A stretch of 64,000 nucleotides of DNA from Sipunculus nudus (lineage: Eukaryota; Annelida; Sipuncula; Golfingiida; Sipunculidae): NCBI GenBank assembly GCA_026874595.1, contig CM049320.1:47878714-47942713 (forward strand), in the 5' to 3' direction. Position numbers and translations under genes: made by a program. The notes beneath the pieces are model-generated. The model made no database searches, had not been told where the DNA came from, and saw only the letters and a program-made list of their open reading frames with translations. Below, piece after piece: positions 12,136 through 24,165 of the stretch (positions within the stretch are counted from its first letter, which is position 1; the number at the start of each line of letters is the position of its first letter).

Positions 12136-13730
12136 CTAGCAGGCTTCCCCTCTGCCCTGCACTCATCCCTCCAGCTGGTGCATAAACTAGATGAATGTTA
12201 TAATTTTTCTGTATTTTATTTTATTCTTGGACATGCTACATTTTAGATTTTGTATTGAACCACCAGGGTTACAATGATTAAAGTGTACATTTAATTGTGT
12301 CCACAAAGTGGCGTATTGCTGTGAAAGTGTGGATGTTCATGAGATAAGTAATTCCTTACTTCAGAAGAGTAAAAACTTCACCAGGTGTGAAATTGACTAT
12401 TAATTCCAGTAATTAATTAAAAGTGGGATAGTAATAAGCACAATGATATTGTTTGTCCCTCATTCAACCAACAGTGTGTATAGTTTATTTGAAAAGATGT
12501 TTTATTTTATCAAATTTACTTTAATTTTATTTTGGTGAATAAAATTAAGCATGTCCTGAAAACTCCAATGTGCAAAACTTTTTAATAGTGATTCAAGGAA
12601 TATTCTTGTAGATGCCATGTTGTGGCATTATTTTCTTTTAAAAATCAGTTTAAACATTTATGATTTAAAAATAATAAAATATATGTGTATGCATAATATG
12701 ACCCAATGTTTTTTACTCTGTATATATAATGATTGCAACTTTTGCAACAATTCTAATATTTTAACTTATATTTTCAGGTTTTTTTAATTAAAAATTTATA
12801 AACCTGAAAATAAAAAATGATTCAGATAAAAACTTCTTAATGGAAAAAGTGGATCTGCTTAAAAAAATAGGATTATATATAAACTTAAATGCATTATTCT
12901 CTTGAAAGTGAAATAAAGGTATTAGTCCATTCTGTCCACTTGCCTGTCCATCTGTAAATTTTCGTATGCAACACAGTATCTCAAAACTTTTACTGTTTTT
13001 CTTCATGACAGTCTTGTATTAGTTTGCAATCATATATTTAGAACTTTAATATAACCAAGTAGGAGGGCCCCTTTCCTCTTAGCTTTTCATATTCTTATAT
13101 AAATGAAAAACATTACAATAGAATATTTCTACATCCACCTTCGTGCTGCCCTCACTTTTCCCTTCTCCGAACCCCATCCCAAAGTTAGCCTCAGTAAGCA
13201 AGAACAAGATGAATCAGATATATTCATACTTTAGTATTTTGTATAACTATTCGTCCATAGGTACCTATGTACATGCCAGGAATTATGTCAATATTGTGTA
13301 ATATGTAGACATAGTGGGCATCACAATAATGTACCTTGTCAAGACTAAAGAGATATTGTGTCATACAGTCACATATTCATAAATCACTTCATCAGCATAG
13401 TTAATCATAACATCATATCTGTCAAATTGAACGCTTGCAGACTACCATACGCTTTAGATCCTTCAACAAATAGCCTTATCATCATTTTACTACTGCTTAT
13501 TACTGCTGTCATTGCATTCATATTTGCTCAAATATATCACAATTTTCAACCCCTCCTAAATAAATAAAAAATTAACCACTTTATTTGACTCTATTAATCC
13601 ATCAGTCAGGTAATTTCATTTATCATTTACTCACATATTACATTACATTCCTTTATAATAGCCCAACATGTACATGATATTCATAAGCTTTATTGACTTG
13701 ATATAGTATCACAGTGGAGAAACATTTATA
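12136..13730. other. AT-rich intron, nothing recognised
   Basis: A strongly AT-rich stretch within the ATPase intron. The short open frames in it (for example 13358-13567) have no splice context, no recognisable domain and the composition of the surrounding sequence. Confidence 0.5.
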
Positions 13731-13734
13731 GTCC

Positions 13735-14415
13735 AATCATGATCAGCTGAGCGCCGTGACCCATGGGTCCCTTGTTAGCTTAGCTGACCATAGGTCATCT
13801 GAGCTATAGCAATCAGTCTATGTCCATGTGATGTCTGTCTGGACATGGTTAAGACAAGCGTATCTTTAATTCATTACCCTGTTCAGATTACAAGAGTGCC
13901 CTACTCCAAAAATTATGAGGTAAGCTGGTCTCTTCTCAATACAATCTCACTTGTTGGTCTCATCCCCGACAAACCTCACCTGCTGGCCACTCTCAGGACC
14001 CTCTGTCAGCCCTGTAGTTCTAGACTACCAGGTATACTCTTCATTTCAGGAACATGACAGTCGATACAAAACACCGCTTTTCAGAACAATACAGATTATC
14101 AGATAAACTCCCGACAAGCAGTGTTTTGGGGTATGTTAAATAGTTCTTAAGACTTAGAAATCATTGTGGACATGTCACAGTCTGAGCCCAGCAATCTGAT
14201 TCTGTACCTTTACTCCACAAACTGTAAGAATTTGCATCAAATCAGTTTATGTTTCTATCACCATAGAAGATTTAGAGAAAAAAAATCTGATAAGTTTTTC
14301 AATATTGTTAAAATGCTAATGTGTCAACAATATCAGTACACGACAGTAGGTATAAACTCCCAATGTCACAGATCAGCTGATTATCATGACCCTTGGGTCA
14401 TTTGTTAGCTAATTC
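13735..14415. repeat. Dispersed repeat family C: right end plus a short copy
   Basis: 13740-13785 ('cagctgagcgccgtgaccca' then 'tgggtcccttgtta') is the right end seen at 18435-18472. It is directly followed by the left end 'ttagctgaccataggtcatctgagctat' (split here: 'gctgaccataggtcatc', 'tgagctatag') seen at 17335 and 25350. A second right end, 'cagctgattatcatgaccct' plus 'tgggtcatttgtta', is at 14372-14405. The layout is therefore the end of one element abutting a short internal-deleted copy of another. Confidence 0.6.
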
Positions 14416-15114
14416 ATCCAAAGGCCTGATATTATTGATAAGCTAATGCCATGGTAATGCAGCGTCCAATGTCTAATTGGGCATCTGGCCACACCACCAA
14501 AAACTGCTTCTACTCCTCTACGGGGCTAGGTGTGGGCTTATAAACTGTAAAACTTAATCATGCATTTTTATGTAAACTTTCAATAATATTTAAAACAATG
14601 CATCTTTGCCATTATATCTTGACTGATTTTAATTCTGTTTGTTTTATGTGCCTTCTGATATGTCTATTCTGAATTTTGACATTAATTAATTACACAGAAT
14701 TTTGAATCTGCAAGTGGAACTTCTTTTGATACCAAATTTCTGTGATGAATCCTTCATTACATACACTATATGATATGTGGATGGTGGATGTGAACAACAC
14801 CATTAATGTTATGTAAAGCTGTGCTGATTTCCAGTCAGCTGTACAACTAATTATTCATATGTCATCCCTATTGGTCACTGAAGGGGCACAGAATTCACTG
14901 CTGCACTAAATAACAAAATTTCTGTTATAGCCAATTTCAAGTATAGTTTACCTGTGAATTGTCTGTTGTATAAAGTTTTTTGCTGTATTTGCAGTGATTT
15001 GGGTTTCCTGATATTTTACAGATTGTTTGTCCTCATGATGACCTTGGGCATTATATTGAAAAGTTAGGACCACTGTTGACTAAAAATCTTTTAAGAAATA
15101 CTCACATTCCTGAC
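14416..15114. other. Intronic, nothing recognised
   Basis: AT-rich sequence without supported genes or repeats. Confidence 0.45.
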
Positions 15115-16265
15115 CAGAATAATCTGCAGTCTCACATTGCTGTCACACCATATTCCTGGAAGGAGCAGTCTGCAGTGTCACATTGCTGTCACACCACATT
15201 CCTGTGAGGAAAAAACAACAGTGTCACATCACTGTAACATTAGCTTTATTCTTGAAAGGAGCAGTCTGCAATGTCCCATTGCTGTCACACTATATTCTTG
15301 CCAGGAGTAGTCTGCAATGTCACATTGCTGTCACACCATTTTACCGTCAGGAGCTTTCTGCAGTGTTATGTCACTGTCACACTATATTCCTGTCAGGAGC
15401 TTTTTGCAGTGTTATGTAACTGTCACTCTTTATTCCTGTCAGAACCTTTTTGCAGTGTTATATAACTGTCACACCATATTCCTGTCAGGAGCTTTATGCA
15501 GTGTCACATTAATGTCACACCACATTCCTGTCAGGAGCTTTATGCAGTGTCACATAAATGTCACACCTCATTCCTGTCAGGAGCTTTCTGCAGTGTTTTG
15601 TCACTGTCACACCATATTCCTGCCAGGAGCTTTCTGCAGTGTAATGTCACTGTCACACCACATTCCTGTCATGAGCTTTCTGCTGTGTTATGTCACTGTC
15701 ACACCATATTACTGTCAGGAGCTTTCTGCAGTGTTATGTCACTGTCACACTAGCTATATTTTTGCCAGGAGCAGTCTGCAGTGTCCAATTGCTGCCACAG
15801 TATTCTTGCCAGGAGCTGCATTGTCATATTGAAGTCATAACACATTACTGCCAGGAGCAACTGCAGTGTTACATTGCTGTCACATTGCTTCCTGGAGCGT
15901 CTCCATAGTCACATCACTGTCAAGCCATAATTCTGCTAGGAGTGATCTTCAGTGGCATATCACTGTCACACTATATTCTTGCCAGTAGCAGTCTGCAGTG
16001 TCACATTGCTGTCACACCATACTCCTGCCAGGAGCTGTCTGCACGGTCACCTTAATGTCACACCATATCCCTGGCAGTAGCTGTCTGCGGTGTCACCTTA
16101 ATGTCACATCATATTCCTGGCAGGAGCTGTCTTCAGTGTCACCTTAATGTCACATCATATCCCTGGCAGGAGCTGTCTGCAGTGTCACTTTAATGTCACA
16201 TCATATCCCTGGCAGGAGCTGTCTGCAGTTTCTTCTTGCTGTCATACCATATTCCTGCAGGGTAG
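15115..16265. repeat. 46-bp minisatellite, about 25 copies
   Basis: The unit is 'cacaccatattcctgtcagg' + 'agctttctgcagtgttatgt' + 'cactgt'. Spacing is 46 bp where I measured it (15389 to 15435). The middle copies are cleaner than the edges. It lies about 160 bp upstream of the M10 exon of the ATPase gene. Its open frames are repeat artefacts (three units = 138 bp, divisible by three). Confidence 0.93.
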
Positions 16266-16424
16266 TGTCCATTTTTTTGGTCATATCCTTGTTCATTACT
16301 AAGTTTAAGTAACTCTTGACAGCCATCAACTGATTCCAAACACCATATTCAATATTTCCAGTGTAACTATCTAGATATGAACCTTTGTTTAGTGGTGTAA
16401 TAGATAGGCGTTTTTATCTTTCAG

Positions 16425-16508
16425 ATGCATCGTTATCCATCGTTCATGTTCCGTGTTACTCTGCTTCTGTTTATGGGCTGTAACTTTATGCTGGTTTTAC
16501 TACTAGAG
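16425..16508 (+). CDS. P5B-type ATPase (ATP13A2/3-like), exon with helix M10
   Basis: The acceptor is 'tttttatctttcag' (AG 16423-16424) and the donor GTGAGG at 16509. The exon is 84 nt, phase 0 to phase 0, 28 codons: MHRYPSFMFRVTLLL, then FMGCNFMLVLLLE. It continues the previous exon's '..NVFQ'. The ending '..N-F-...-L-E' matches the end of M10 in ATP13A2-type proteins. The frame is intact. This short exon is found from splice sites and phase; it is not part of any long open frame starting with ATG upstream. Confidence 0.85.
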
Positions 16509-16794
16509 GTGAGGACTGTTTGGTCTATTTTATACAAATCAACTGTTTATGAGTTTATAAAAGTGGAACTTAAACTGTCATGAAGAATAATCTTATGTAT
16601 TCATTTTAAATTTGTATTTAATCATTAAATGTTTTTACTTAAGAAATTTCCAGTTTCAGTGTTACCGATATTCTCTTTTTCAGGGATCACTATAGCCATA
16701 TATGTCATTATTATGTATGAGTGAATTCTGATATGAATTCACATACAATATGCATATTATGTTTAGAAGTTAACTGGCAGTCTTTTGTATATTA

Positions 16795-17325
16795 CCCTGT
16801 CACTTGACAGCAGTATTTTGGTATATCCACCGTCCTTCCATTAACTTTTAGTGTTGCCGCCATAACTTACCTTGACTTTGATGGATTTTCACAAACTCAT
16901 CGTAACTTCTTACCAACAGTTCATCTTGCCCAAGTTCAGTTATGGGCAAAATCTACGCATATTTTATGAGGTCACAGGTCACTTGGCTACTTTGTGGTGT
17001 GGCCACAATAACTTACGAAAAATATGAAGGATTTTTTATAAAGATCATCAGAAATGTTAATCCATAAAAAGTCTCACCTAAGTTGATTTCCAGCAAAATC
17101 CACACATATTTAATGAGGTCAGAGGTCACCATACTTTGGGGGCACCTTGGTGACTTACCAAAATTCCTATGGATTTTCATGAAACTATTATACATATTTA
17201 CCAATAGAGTTTCTTACCTGAAATATCATCTCATCAAACTTCATGCATAATTAATGAGGTCAGAGGTCACCAGATACATGACAGGTGTATTATGGACATT
17301 TGAGGTGCTCTTGTTGAATTTCCTT
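16795..17325. repeat. Dispersed repeat family A, near-complete copy
   Basis: Starts 'ttttggtatatccaccgtcc' and runs through 'ttttagtgttgccgccataa' and two 'aatgaggtcagaggtcacca' boxes to 'ggacatttgaggtgctcttgtt'. It matches 20870-21640 along its length. It carries DR1-type motifs at 16969-16981 (spacer C), 17116-17128 and 17257-17269. Confidence 0.85.
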
Positions 17326-17329
17326 TTTA

Positions 17330-18472
17330 GCAAAGCTGACTGAAAGTCATCTGAGCAATAGCAATCACCCTTTGTCTGGCTTTCGTCAGTCTGGACGTCC
17401 GGCCAACCATTAACAGGGCACAAATCATAACCACTTGACCTGGAATCTTCTAACTTGACATCCAGGGAGGTCCATGAAAAATCTCCTTGGAAACCTGAAA
17501 TTAGGTCTCTGTTACCCATATTCTTTGAGCAAAAGGTCTCGTAAGTACCCCCCAGAACTATCAAAAATAAAATACAAAAGCTCAAGTATCTGAATAACTA
17601 CTGCATTGACTACCATGATCCTTTGCATGAATATTGATCATGGAGTGTTCCACAAGTTCCTGTAATCTGTTGGTGCCACCTGTATTTTTACCAATTTTTC
17701 CAAATTTTTTCCCAAATTTTGGAGACCTTCAAAGAAGCTGTCGTCTATTAACAGGGCACAAATTGTAACCACTGGAACTGGGATCTTCTAACTGTACATC
17801 AAGGGAGGTTCATGAAAAGTCTCTGTGGAAACCTGAAATTAGGTCTCTGTTACCCATATTCTTTGAGCATGAATATTGATCATGGAGTGCTCCATCAGTT
17901 CCTGTAACCTGGAGGCGCTACCTGTATTTTTTCCAATTTTTACCATTTTTTTTATCTATTTTTGAGACTATATAATTAAGCCTTATCTTGTAACAGGGCA
18001 CAATTGGTGACCCCTTGACCTAGAATCTTCATACTTGACATTGAGGGAGGTCTATGAAAAATCTTTTTGGAAATCTGAAATAAGGTCTCTGTTACTCTTA
18101 TCCTCCATGCTGTTCGGCTCATAACACCCCCCCCCCCCCAGGAATAATCAAAAATGTGATACAAAAGCACCAGTATATGAATAACTAATGCATTGATACC
18201 CTTGATTCTTTGGATATATATTGATCATGGAGTGTTCCTCAGTTCCTGCAGACTGGTGGCACTTCTTGTATTTTTTAAATTTGTACACATTTTTTTTCTA
18301 TTTATGAGACCTTTAAATGAAGTGGTCCTCTGTCCAAAAGCCCACTGAAACCCATTTCGAAGGACTCTTCACTAAATTCATGATTTTTTTGCACTCTGGC
18401 AGTCATTTTGCTCATTGTTCAACATTCCTTAAATTCAGCTGAGCGTCATGGCCCATGGGCCACTAGTTAAAG
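17330..18472. repeat. Dispersed repeat family C, full-length copy with internal tandem core
   Basis: The left end is 'agcaaagctgactgaaagtc' plus 'atctgagcaatag', followed by a GTCTGGACGTCCGG segment. The core is three diverged copies starting at about 17414, 17752 and 17993 ('acagggcacaaat.gtaacca', '..cttctaacttgacatc.aggg.ggt..atgaaaa', 'gaaacctgaaattaggtctctgtta'). The right end is 'cagctgagcgtcatggccca' plus 'tgggccactagtta'. The plan of left end, tandem core and right end resembles known non-autonomous elements of bivalves (pearl/CvA type, Helentron-related). That comparison is by architecture only. Confidence 0.7.
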
Positions 18473-18479
18473 AGTTACT

Positions 18480-20085
18480 CAGACCCTTTTTAGGGAAACT
18501 GTCAGCTTATGCTATGGTGTGGCGTCGGCCGTTGCGATCATCTGTACATTAACCCATACTATCTCAAAAACGGCAGGAGCTTGCATCATCAAATTCATGC
18601 AAAAAATCAGTCATCTTGAAAACTCTGTTGGATTTTGCATATTTTTTTGCTGTCTGCATTTACCTAGATTTTATAGGGAAAAAGCCAAAAAAAATTTTAA
18701 ATCTTTATCTCCAAAACTATGAAGCCAAATTGTTCAATATTTCAAAGGAATGATCTGTGAAACGATCTCTCTCAGGTTTGGGCAAGTGATTCCAGTTCGA
18801 TGAATTTGGCAAAATCACAGGAACTTAGTCATTTGGCCAAGTAAGCATACTGACATAACAATATTAACAATCTCAGAATCAACAGGAGCTAGCATCACCA
18901 AGTTTTGTGCAAATGTTGATCACATGACTCATATTTGAAATTGCAGTTTTTGTGGTTCCACCTACGTTGACCTCTATTCTACAGACAAAAACCTCATAAT
19001 TTGAGTAAGCCTATTTCAAACTGAGGACTGCAATAGTCTTCCTCTACAAAACTGTTGTTTCAACTTCTGTAACATTGCACAAAATGATTCCTTTGTTCAA
19101 GTAGCTTAATTGATTGTTGGCAGAATTATTGGACCTTTAACAATGAAAGGACTACATCTTTTATAATTCTAAACATTTTATTACAAAAAATCTGATGAAT
19201 ATGTCATCTTGAAAAAAAGTATTGTAGCCAAAGTCTTTCACTATGTGTAAACAGATTTACCTACAGGCCAAGATTGAGTCTGTATCTATAAAAATAGCTT
19301 GGCAGACTGCCAACTAATTCAGATTTGGCAATAGGCCAAAAGTCAGTCTGGATCTATTTATAGCTTTGCCAGAATGCCAACTGTGTTAGATCATGCAACA
19401 GGTCGAGTTCACTAAGTGCAGTAGCAGGAGCTAGCAATTCATTTTGGTTCTCTTTGGGCAACTGCCTTTCTCACTTAAGCCTGGTTAGCCAAGTGCACCT
19501 GACTCAAGAGAAGTTTGATGTATTGGCCTAATATTTTGACCTGCACATGCATTTTTGATGGCTTTCTCGTTCACAAGACTGGTGTCACAACCTACAATGA
19601 CTTTTGCACAGTATATGTGCCTGCTTATTTCTCAGATTGGAAATGATTTATCAGCCTGAAATAGTGCATATATTTATTCATATCCAATAGCTTTGTTGTA
19701 TGCAAGACTGGTGGTGCCACCTACAATTCTTTTTGCAAAGTGTATGTCCCTGCTTATTTCTCAGGAGGAGTTTGATATATTAGCCTAAAATTGAGTATAT
19801 GAATACATCTCGGATAGCTTTGTTGTATACAAGTTTTGTGGCGCCACCTACAATAATATTTGTGTTGTGTGCACCCATGCTAGTATTTCAGCAATGATGT
19901 TTGTGTAATTGGTTCTTGTTCAAAATGTATAGTACTTGCATTGTTCATGTACATATTATACATCTACTTTAAAAGTAATGGTCCAGTATTGAAGCATTAT
20001 TACTGGTGTATATCCCATTTCCATCCCAAAACTCTGTATGTCCCATTGCACAGGTTTGCATTAGGCCTGTGGGCCTTGTTAGTAT
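18480..20085. repeat. Dispersed repeat family D, full-length copy
   Basis: The left end 'cagcttatgctatggtgtgg' plus 'cgtcggccg..' matches 27580 and 28460 ('gagcttatgcgatggtg.ggcgtcg'). An AT-rich internal region is shared with those copies. From about 19530 there are three diverged tandem segments with 'ggtggtgccacctacaat' or 'tgtggcgccacctacaata', the ancestral type of the 278-bp satellite at 29590. The right end is 'attaggcctgtgggccttgt' plus 'tag'; compare 'gaggcctctaggccttgtta' at 31436. Confidence 0.7.
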
Positions 20086-20421
20086 ATTAAAAGATTTACA
20101 GTCATCACAGAATCAGCTGAGAATTAAACAGAAAATAGACCTTTCAATGTGTGTGCACCTCACACATGATAGCCGTCTGCCGTGCTGGGATCTAAATGAA
20201 GCAGTCTAGTGGGTTTTGTCAAGTGATGTCTCAACCAGGCTATGATGTAAATCATGTGAAATTTTTATTCATTCATTTTAATACAGCAGAATATGACCTT
20301 TGTTGTCCTTATAAAGGATCCAAACACTCAGTGTCAGCAATCCCTAGCAGGTGTCACTAATGTTGTTGTAAAGATCTATAGTGTGGTGAATTATGGTGGT
20401 GTGCCATGTTTTCTGTTACAG

Positions 20422-20598
20422 TCCTTCATTATACCCAGCCGTGGACTTGCCAGCATCGTCCGCCTACTGAGAAGAAAGAAAATGTCAAAAAACAAGTACA
20501 AGTCTGTGGAGGCTGATCTTGGTCAGCAGACAGATTGGCCCCCTGTAGGAGGAACAACCACCGCTGATGGCAGCCATGACACCTACATCTACACATGA
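20422..20598 (+). CDS. P5B-type ATPase (ATP13A2/3-like), last coding exon
   Basis: Acceptor 'ttttctgttacag' with AG at 20420-20421; the stop TGA is at 20596-20598. It reads SFIIPSRGLASIVRLLRRKK, then MSKNKYKSVEADL, then QQTDWPP and a Gly/Thr-rich end. The basic stretch followed by K-x-K/R-Y/F-K...E-x-E/D-L...WPP is the conserved cytosolic C-terminus that follows M10 in ATP13A2-type ATPases. The open frame extends upstream to 20293, but those 43 codons are intron: they precede a good acceptor and show no homology. Joining exons 993, 10523, 16425 and 20422 gives 161 continuous codons with matching phases and no stop. Confidence 0.88.
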   Translation, partial: SFIIPSRGLASIVRLLRRKKMSKNKYKSVEADLGQQTDWPPVGGTTTADGSHDTYIYT

Positions 20599-20634
20599 TG
20601 ATAGATGGCTCGCATTTTCAGGCACGAGAGACCA

Positions 20635-20640
20635 AATAAA
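20635..20640 (+). terminator. Poly(A) signal of the ATPase gene
   Basis: AATAAA 37 bp after the stop codon, the first such hexamer downstream. The cleavage site is not visible. A very short 3' UTR is implied unless a later signal is used. Confidence 0.6.
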
Positions 20641-20869
20641 CTATAGCTTTATAATGCCATGTGATTCTGTTGTATAAAGTATAATGTTTATTCTGGATAT
20701 AACCTATGTATTATGGTTCATAATGTTCTGTGTTGGAAGACTTATATTTAATTTCAATAATGCATAAGTTAAATTATTGGAAGTACCCTGACTAAAATTA
20801 TTATTTCTTATAGGATATTAAAGTTTAAATGGATGTTATATTACCTGTTTTTCTACCCCCTTGACAGGA

Positions 20870-21640
20870 TTTATTATGGTATACCCACCGTCCATCTGTC
20901 CATCTGTCTGTTTACTTTTAGTGTTGCCGCATTAACTAACCAAATTAAAGCTGTGATGGATTTTCACCAAACTCACCGTAACTACTTACCAATAGATTAT
21001 CACACCTGAGTTCAATAATGGGCAAAATTGGTGCATATTTAATAAGGTCAGAGGTCACCAGGCTACCTTGTGGTGTCACCACAATAACTTACAAAAAATA
21101 TGATGGATTTTAATTAAACAGAAATGTTAATCAATAAAATATCTGGCGTAAGTTCAATTTCCAGCAAAATCCAATCATATTTTATGAGTTCACAGCTTTT
21201 TGGAAGAACCTTGGTGACTTAGCAAAAATCCTATGGATTTTCATGATTTACTTTAAACTCATTATACATATTTACCAATAGAGTTTCTCACCTCAATTAA
21301 ATTCTCAGCAAAATTCACTCATATTTCATTAGGTCAGAGGTCCTCATGTAGGCTACTTTGTACATGCCAATTTATGGTGTGGCCGCTTAAACGTACAAGG
21401 AATATAATGGATTTTGATGAACCTGATTAGAAATATTTATCAATATAAAACGTACAAGGAATATAATGGATTTTGATGAACCTGATTAGAAATATTTATC
21501 AATATAAAATCTCACCTAAGTTCTATTTCCAGCAAACCTTGATAACATTCTCAGCAAATTCATGCATATTTAATGAGGTCAGAGGTTACAAAAATGCAAT
21601 GGGCATATTATGCACCATTGGATGCTCTCTTGTTTATGCA
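20870..21640. repeat. Dispersed repeat family A, with a 59-bp tandem duplication
   Basis: It parallels 16795-17325 ('ggtatacccaccgtccatct', 'ttttagtgttgccgcattaa', 'ggtcagaggtcacc', 'ggatgctctcttgtt'). A perfect DR1 is at 21045-21057; the later boxes at 21331 and 21576 have decayed. Within it, 21391-21449 is repeated exactly at 21450-21508, a fresh tandem duplication that also creates a spurious open frame. Confidence 0.85.
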
Positions 21641-21719
21641 TTTTCTACAAAGTTCTTAGTGGAGCAGATTTGTTCCTGCTTATTTAAACTCTTCTCAGTA
21701 AAATCACAGGCAGCTGTAG

Positions 21720-22910
21720 GTGTTCTGGTGTTAAGTTTACATAAGTCATCTGTAATGCAGATCCTCAGCCTCCTGTCACTTAAAGTACAAGCCCTCAGCC
21801 TCCTGTCACCTAAAGTAAAGCCCTCAGCCTTCTGTCACCTAAAGTACAAGCCTTCAAATGCTTTTCAAATGCTAGTAAATATATATTTAAATATTTTTTT
21901 AGGAATGCCTCCAGTCACTTAAAGTACAAGCCTCAGCCTCCTGTCACCTAAAGTAAAGCCCTCAGCCTCCTGTCACCTAAAGTACAAGCCTTCAAATGCT
22001 TTTCAAATGCAAGTAAATATATATTTAAATATTTTTTTAGGGAATGCCTCCTGTCACTCAAAGTACAAGCCCTCAGCCTCCTGTTACCTAAAGTAACAGC
22101 CCTCAGCCTCCTGTCACCTAAAGTACAAGCCTTCAGCCTCCTGTCACTTAAAGTACCAGCCCTCAGCCTCCTGTCACCTAAAGTACAAGTGCTTATTAAA
22201 TGTGGTTTATGCTTATTTCAAATGGAAAATTGTAAAATAGAATTTCCTCTTAGCTTTTCAAATTCTAGTAAATATATATTTAAATATTTTTTTTCAGGAA
22301 TACCTCCTGTCACTTAAAGTACAAGCCCTCAGCCTCCTGTCACCTCAAGTAACAGCCCTCAGCCTCCTGTCACCTAAAGCACAAGCCTTCAAATGCTTTT
22401 CAAATGCAAGTAAATATATATTTAAATATTTTTTTAGGGAATGCCTCCTGTCACTTAAAGTACAAGCCCTCAGCCTCCTGTCACCTAAAGTAACAGCCCT
22501 CAGCCTCCTGTCACCTAAAGTACAAGCCTTCAGCCTCCTGTCACTTAAAGTACCAGCCCTCAGCCTCCTGTCACCTAAAGTACAAGTGCTTATTAAATGT
22601 GGTTTATGCTTATTTCAAATGGAAAATTGTAAAATAGAATTTCCTCTTAGCTTTTCAAATTCTAGTAAATATATATTTAAATATTTTTTTTCAGGAATAC
22701 CTCCTGTCACTTAAAGTACAAGCCGTCAGCCTCCTGTCACCTCAAGTAACAGCCCTCAGCCTCCTGTCACCTAAAGTACAAGCCTTCAGCCTCCTGTCAC
22801 TTAAAGTACCAGCCCTCAGCCTCCTGTCACCTAAAATACAAGCCCTCAGCCTTCTGTCTTCTAAAGTGCAAGCCCTCAGACGTCTGCCACCTTAAGAATA
22901 ACCCCTCTGT
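21720..22910. repeat. 30-bp minisatellite with a composite ~397-bp higher-order unit
   Basis: The basic unit is 'cagcctcctgtcacctaaag' + 'tacaagccct', about 30 bp. It is interleaved with an AT-rich block ('cttattaaatgtggtttatg' to 'taaatatttttttcaggaat'). The block start recurs at 22192 and 22589, 397 bp apart. Shortened versions of the block ('cttcaaatgcttttcaaatg'...) occur at 21850, 21980 and 22385. The same AT-rich block occurs once, without the minisatellite, at 24040-24160. Confidence 0.9.
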
Positions 22911-23204
22911 TTTGATTGTCTGGTGTTTGGTGAAGGTGATATACACTATTATGACATGAATTATGATATATGGTACTCTGATGTATCTTATATATAATGT
23001 AGTTTATTCAGGATTTAATTTGAATATTTCCTGGTTTCATGAATGTGGATATCAGGAATTTCCTTAAATCTGACCTCATTCCCGTAAATTCAGCCATATG
23101 TGTATGACTACAGTTTGTAGCTGAAGGTCAGAGCTGTTGTTCAGATCACAGGATCTGTGAAAGACATCAAATCAACAGATGATTAACCCGTTCTTCCACC
23201 CTGA

Positions 23205-23620
23205 TTAATTATTTAATTTTCACAGCTTGTGCACACAAGGATTAAATCTTTTATAATCGGGAATTTTAAAGCAATTGGTCAAACTGTAGCTTTTATTCAA
23301 GTTTTCAACCACCATGTCAAGGATTGTTTACATCAGGCCATCCCAGTACCCTGGTATGCAGAGAGAGCTACAGCTCTGGCCTCCCCAGCCTGTTACATAA
23401 CCCACGTCAGTCCTGGCTGAGTCCCAGTTCCCTTCAGTTGCACATTTTTGCCTATAAGCACTGTTGATTTGATTTCTTAGGATGCACATATATGGATTAA
23501 AGCTTTAAGGTCTTAAATTTGATAAAATTGTAGCTTATATCCAAGTTTTGAGAAGACCAGGTCATACAGTTAATTGCTATTTACATCAGGCAAAGCCTAT
23601 ATGCAATAAGTGGTATGGCC
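23205..23620. repeat. Dispersed repeat family B, 3' fragment(s)
   Basis: 23205-23440 ('cacacaaggattaaatcttt', 'catgtcaaggattgtttaca', 'catcaggcca.cccagta') matches 11935-12130 and 25970-26180. A weaker second copy follows at about 23450-23620 ('ctgttgatttgatttc', 'tgctatttacatcaggc'). Confidence 0.65.
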
Positions 23621-24035
23621 CAGCTCTACATATTGCAAATTTATGTTATTAATTTAATTTTTTAAATATTCAAATGTGATTGCCTATAGGATCTAATATA
23701 AATGCTCATTGACATGTCTGAATATATAATAAGGAGTAAATACTTTAGAGCATTTCATTCTTATCTCTTAAAGTTGGCTAGAACATGGTATGAATAACAC
23801 TGGAACACTCAATTAATCAGGAATATTGGGCAAAATTTCATGGGATTTAATTTTAGCTCACATGGCCATATATTTAACTCTCTAGACATATTACATTTAC
23901 ACATTTCAATGTGTTTGAGATGTATCCTTTCATATAACATTACTAATCTTTCCTTTAGTTATTGCATCATTAAATGGTTTCAATCCACAAGTTTCACAAA
24001 TTACACATTGCACATGCAATGTATACCTAATTGGC
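23621..24035. other. AT-rich spacer, nothing recognised
   Basis: No supported gene; short open frames only. Confidence 0.4.
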
Positions 24036-24039
24036 TTGT

Positions 24040-24165
24040 TTTAACTTGCTTATTAAATGTGGTTAATGCTTATTTCAAATGAAAAATTGTAAAATAGAAT
24101 TTCCTCTTAGCTTTTCAAATGCTAATAAATATATATTTAAATATTTTTTTAGGAATGCCTCCAGT
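24040..24165. repeat. Single copy of the AT-rich block of the 21.7-22.9 kb array
   Basis: It runs from 'cttattaaatgtggttaatg' to 'tttttttaggaatgcctcca', almost identical to 22192-22300 and 22589-22700. It ends at 'ggaatgcctccagttcccac', where the array instead continues with the 30-bp units. This looks like the founder sequence from which the composite array grew, or an insertion of the array block. Confidence 0.7.

Noticed and set aside
13358-13567. 69-codon frame with a hydrophobic stretch (SLIIILLLLITAVIAFIF)
   Set aside because: AT-rich intronic sequence easily gives Ile/Leu runs; there are no splice sites, homology or conserved context.
15183-15908. Cysteine/histidine-rich frames (for example SHCCHTIFL repeats), reminiscent of a cysteine-rich peptide
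   Set aside because: They come from the 46-bp minisatellite in an ATPase intron, have no signal peptide, and shift frame from unit to unit.
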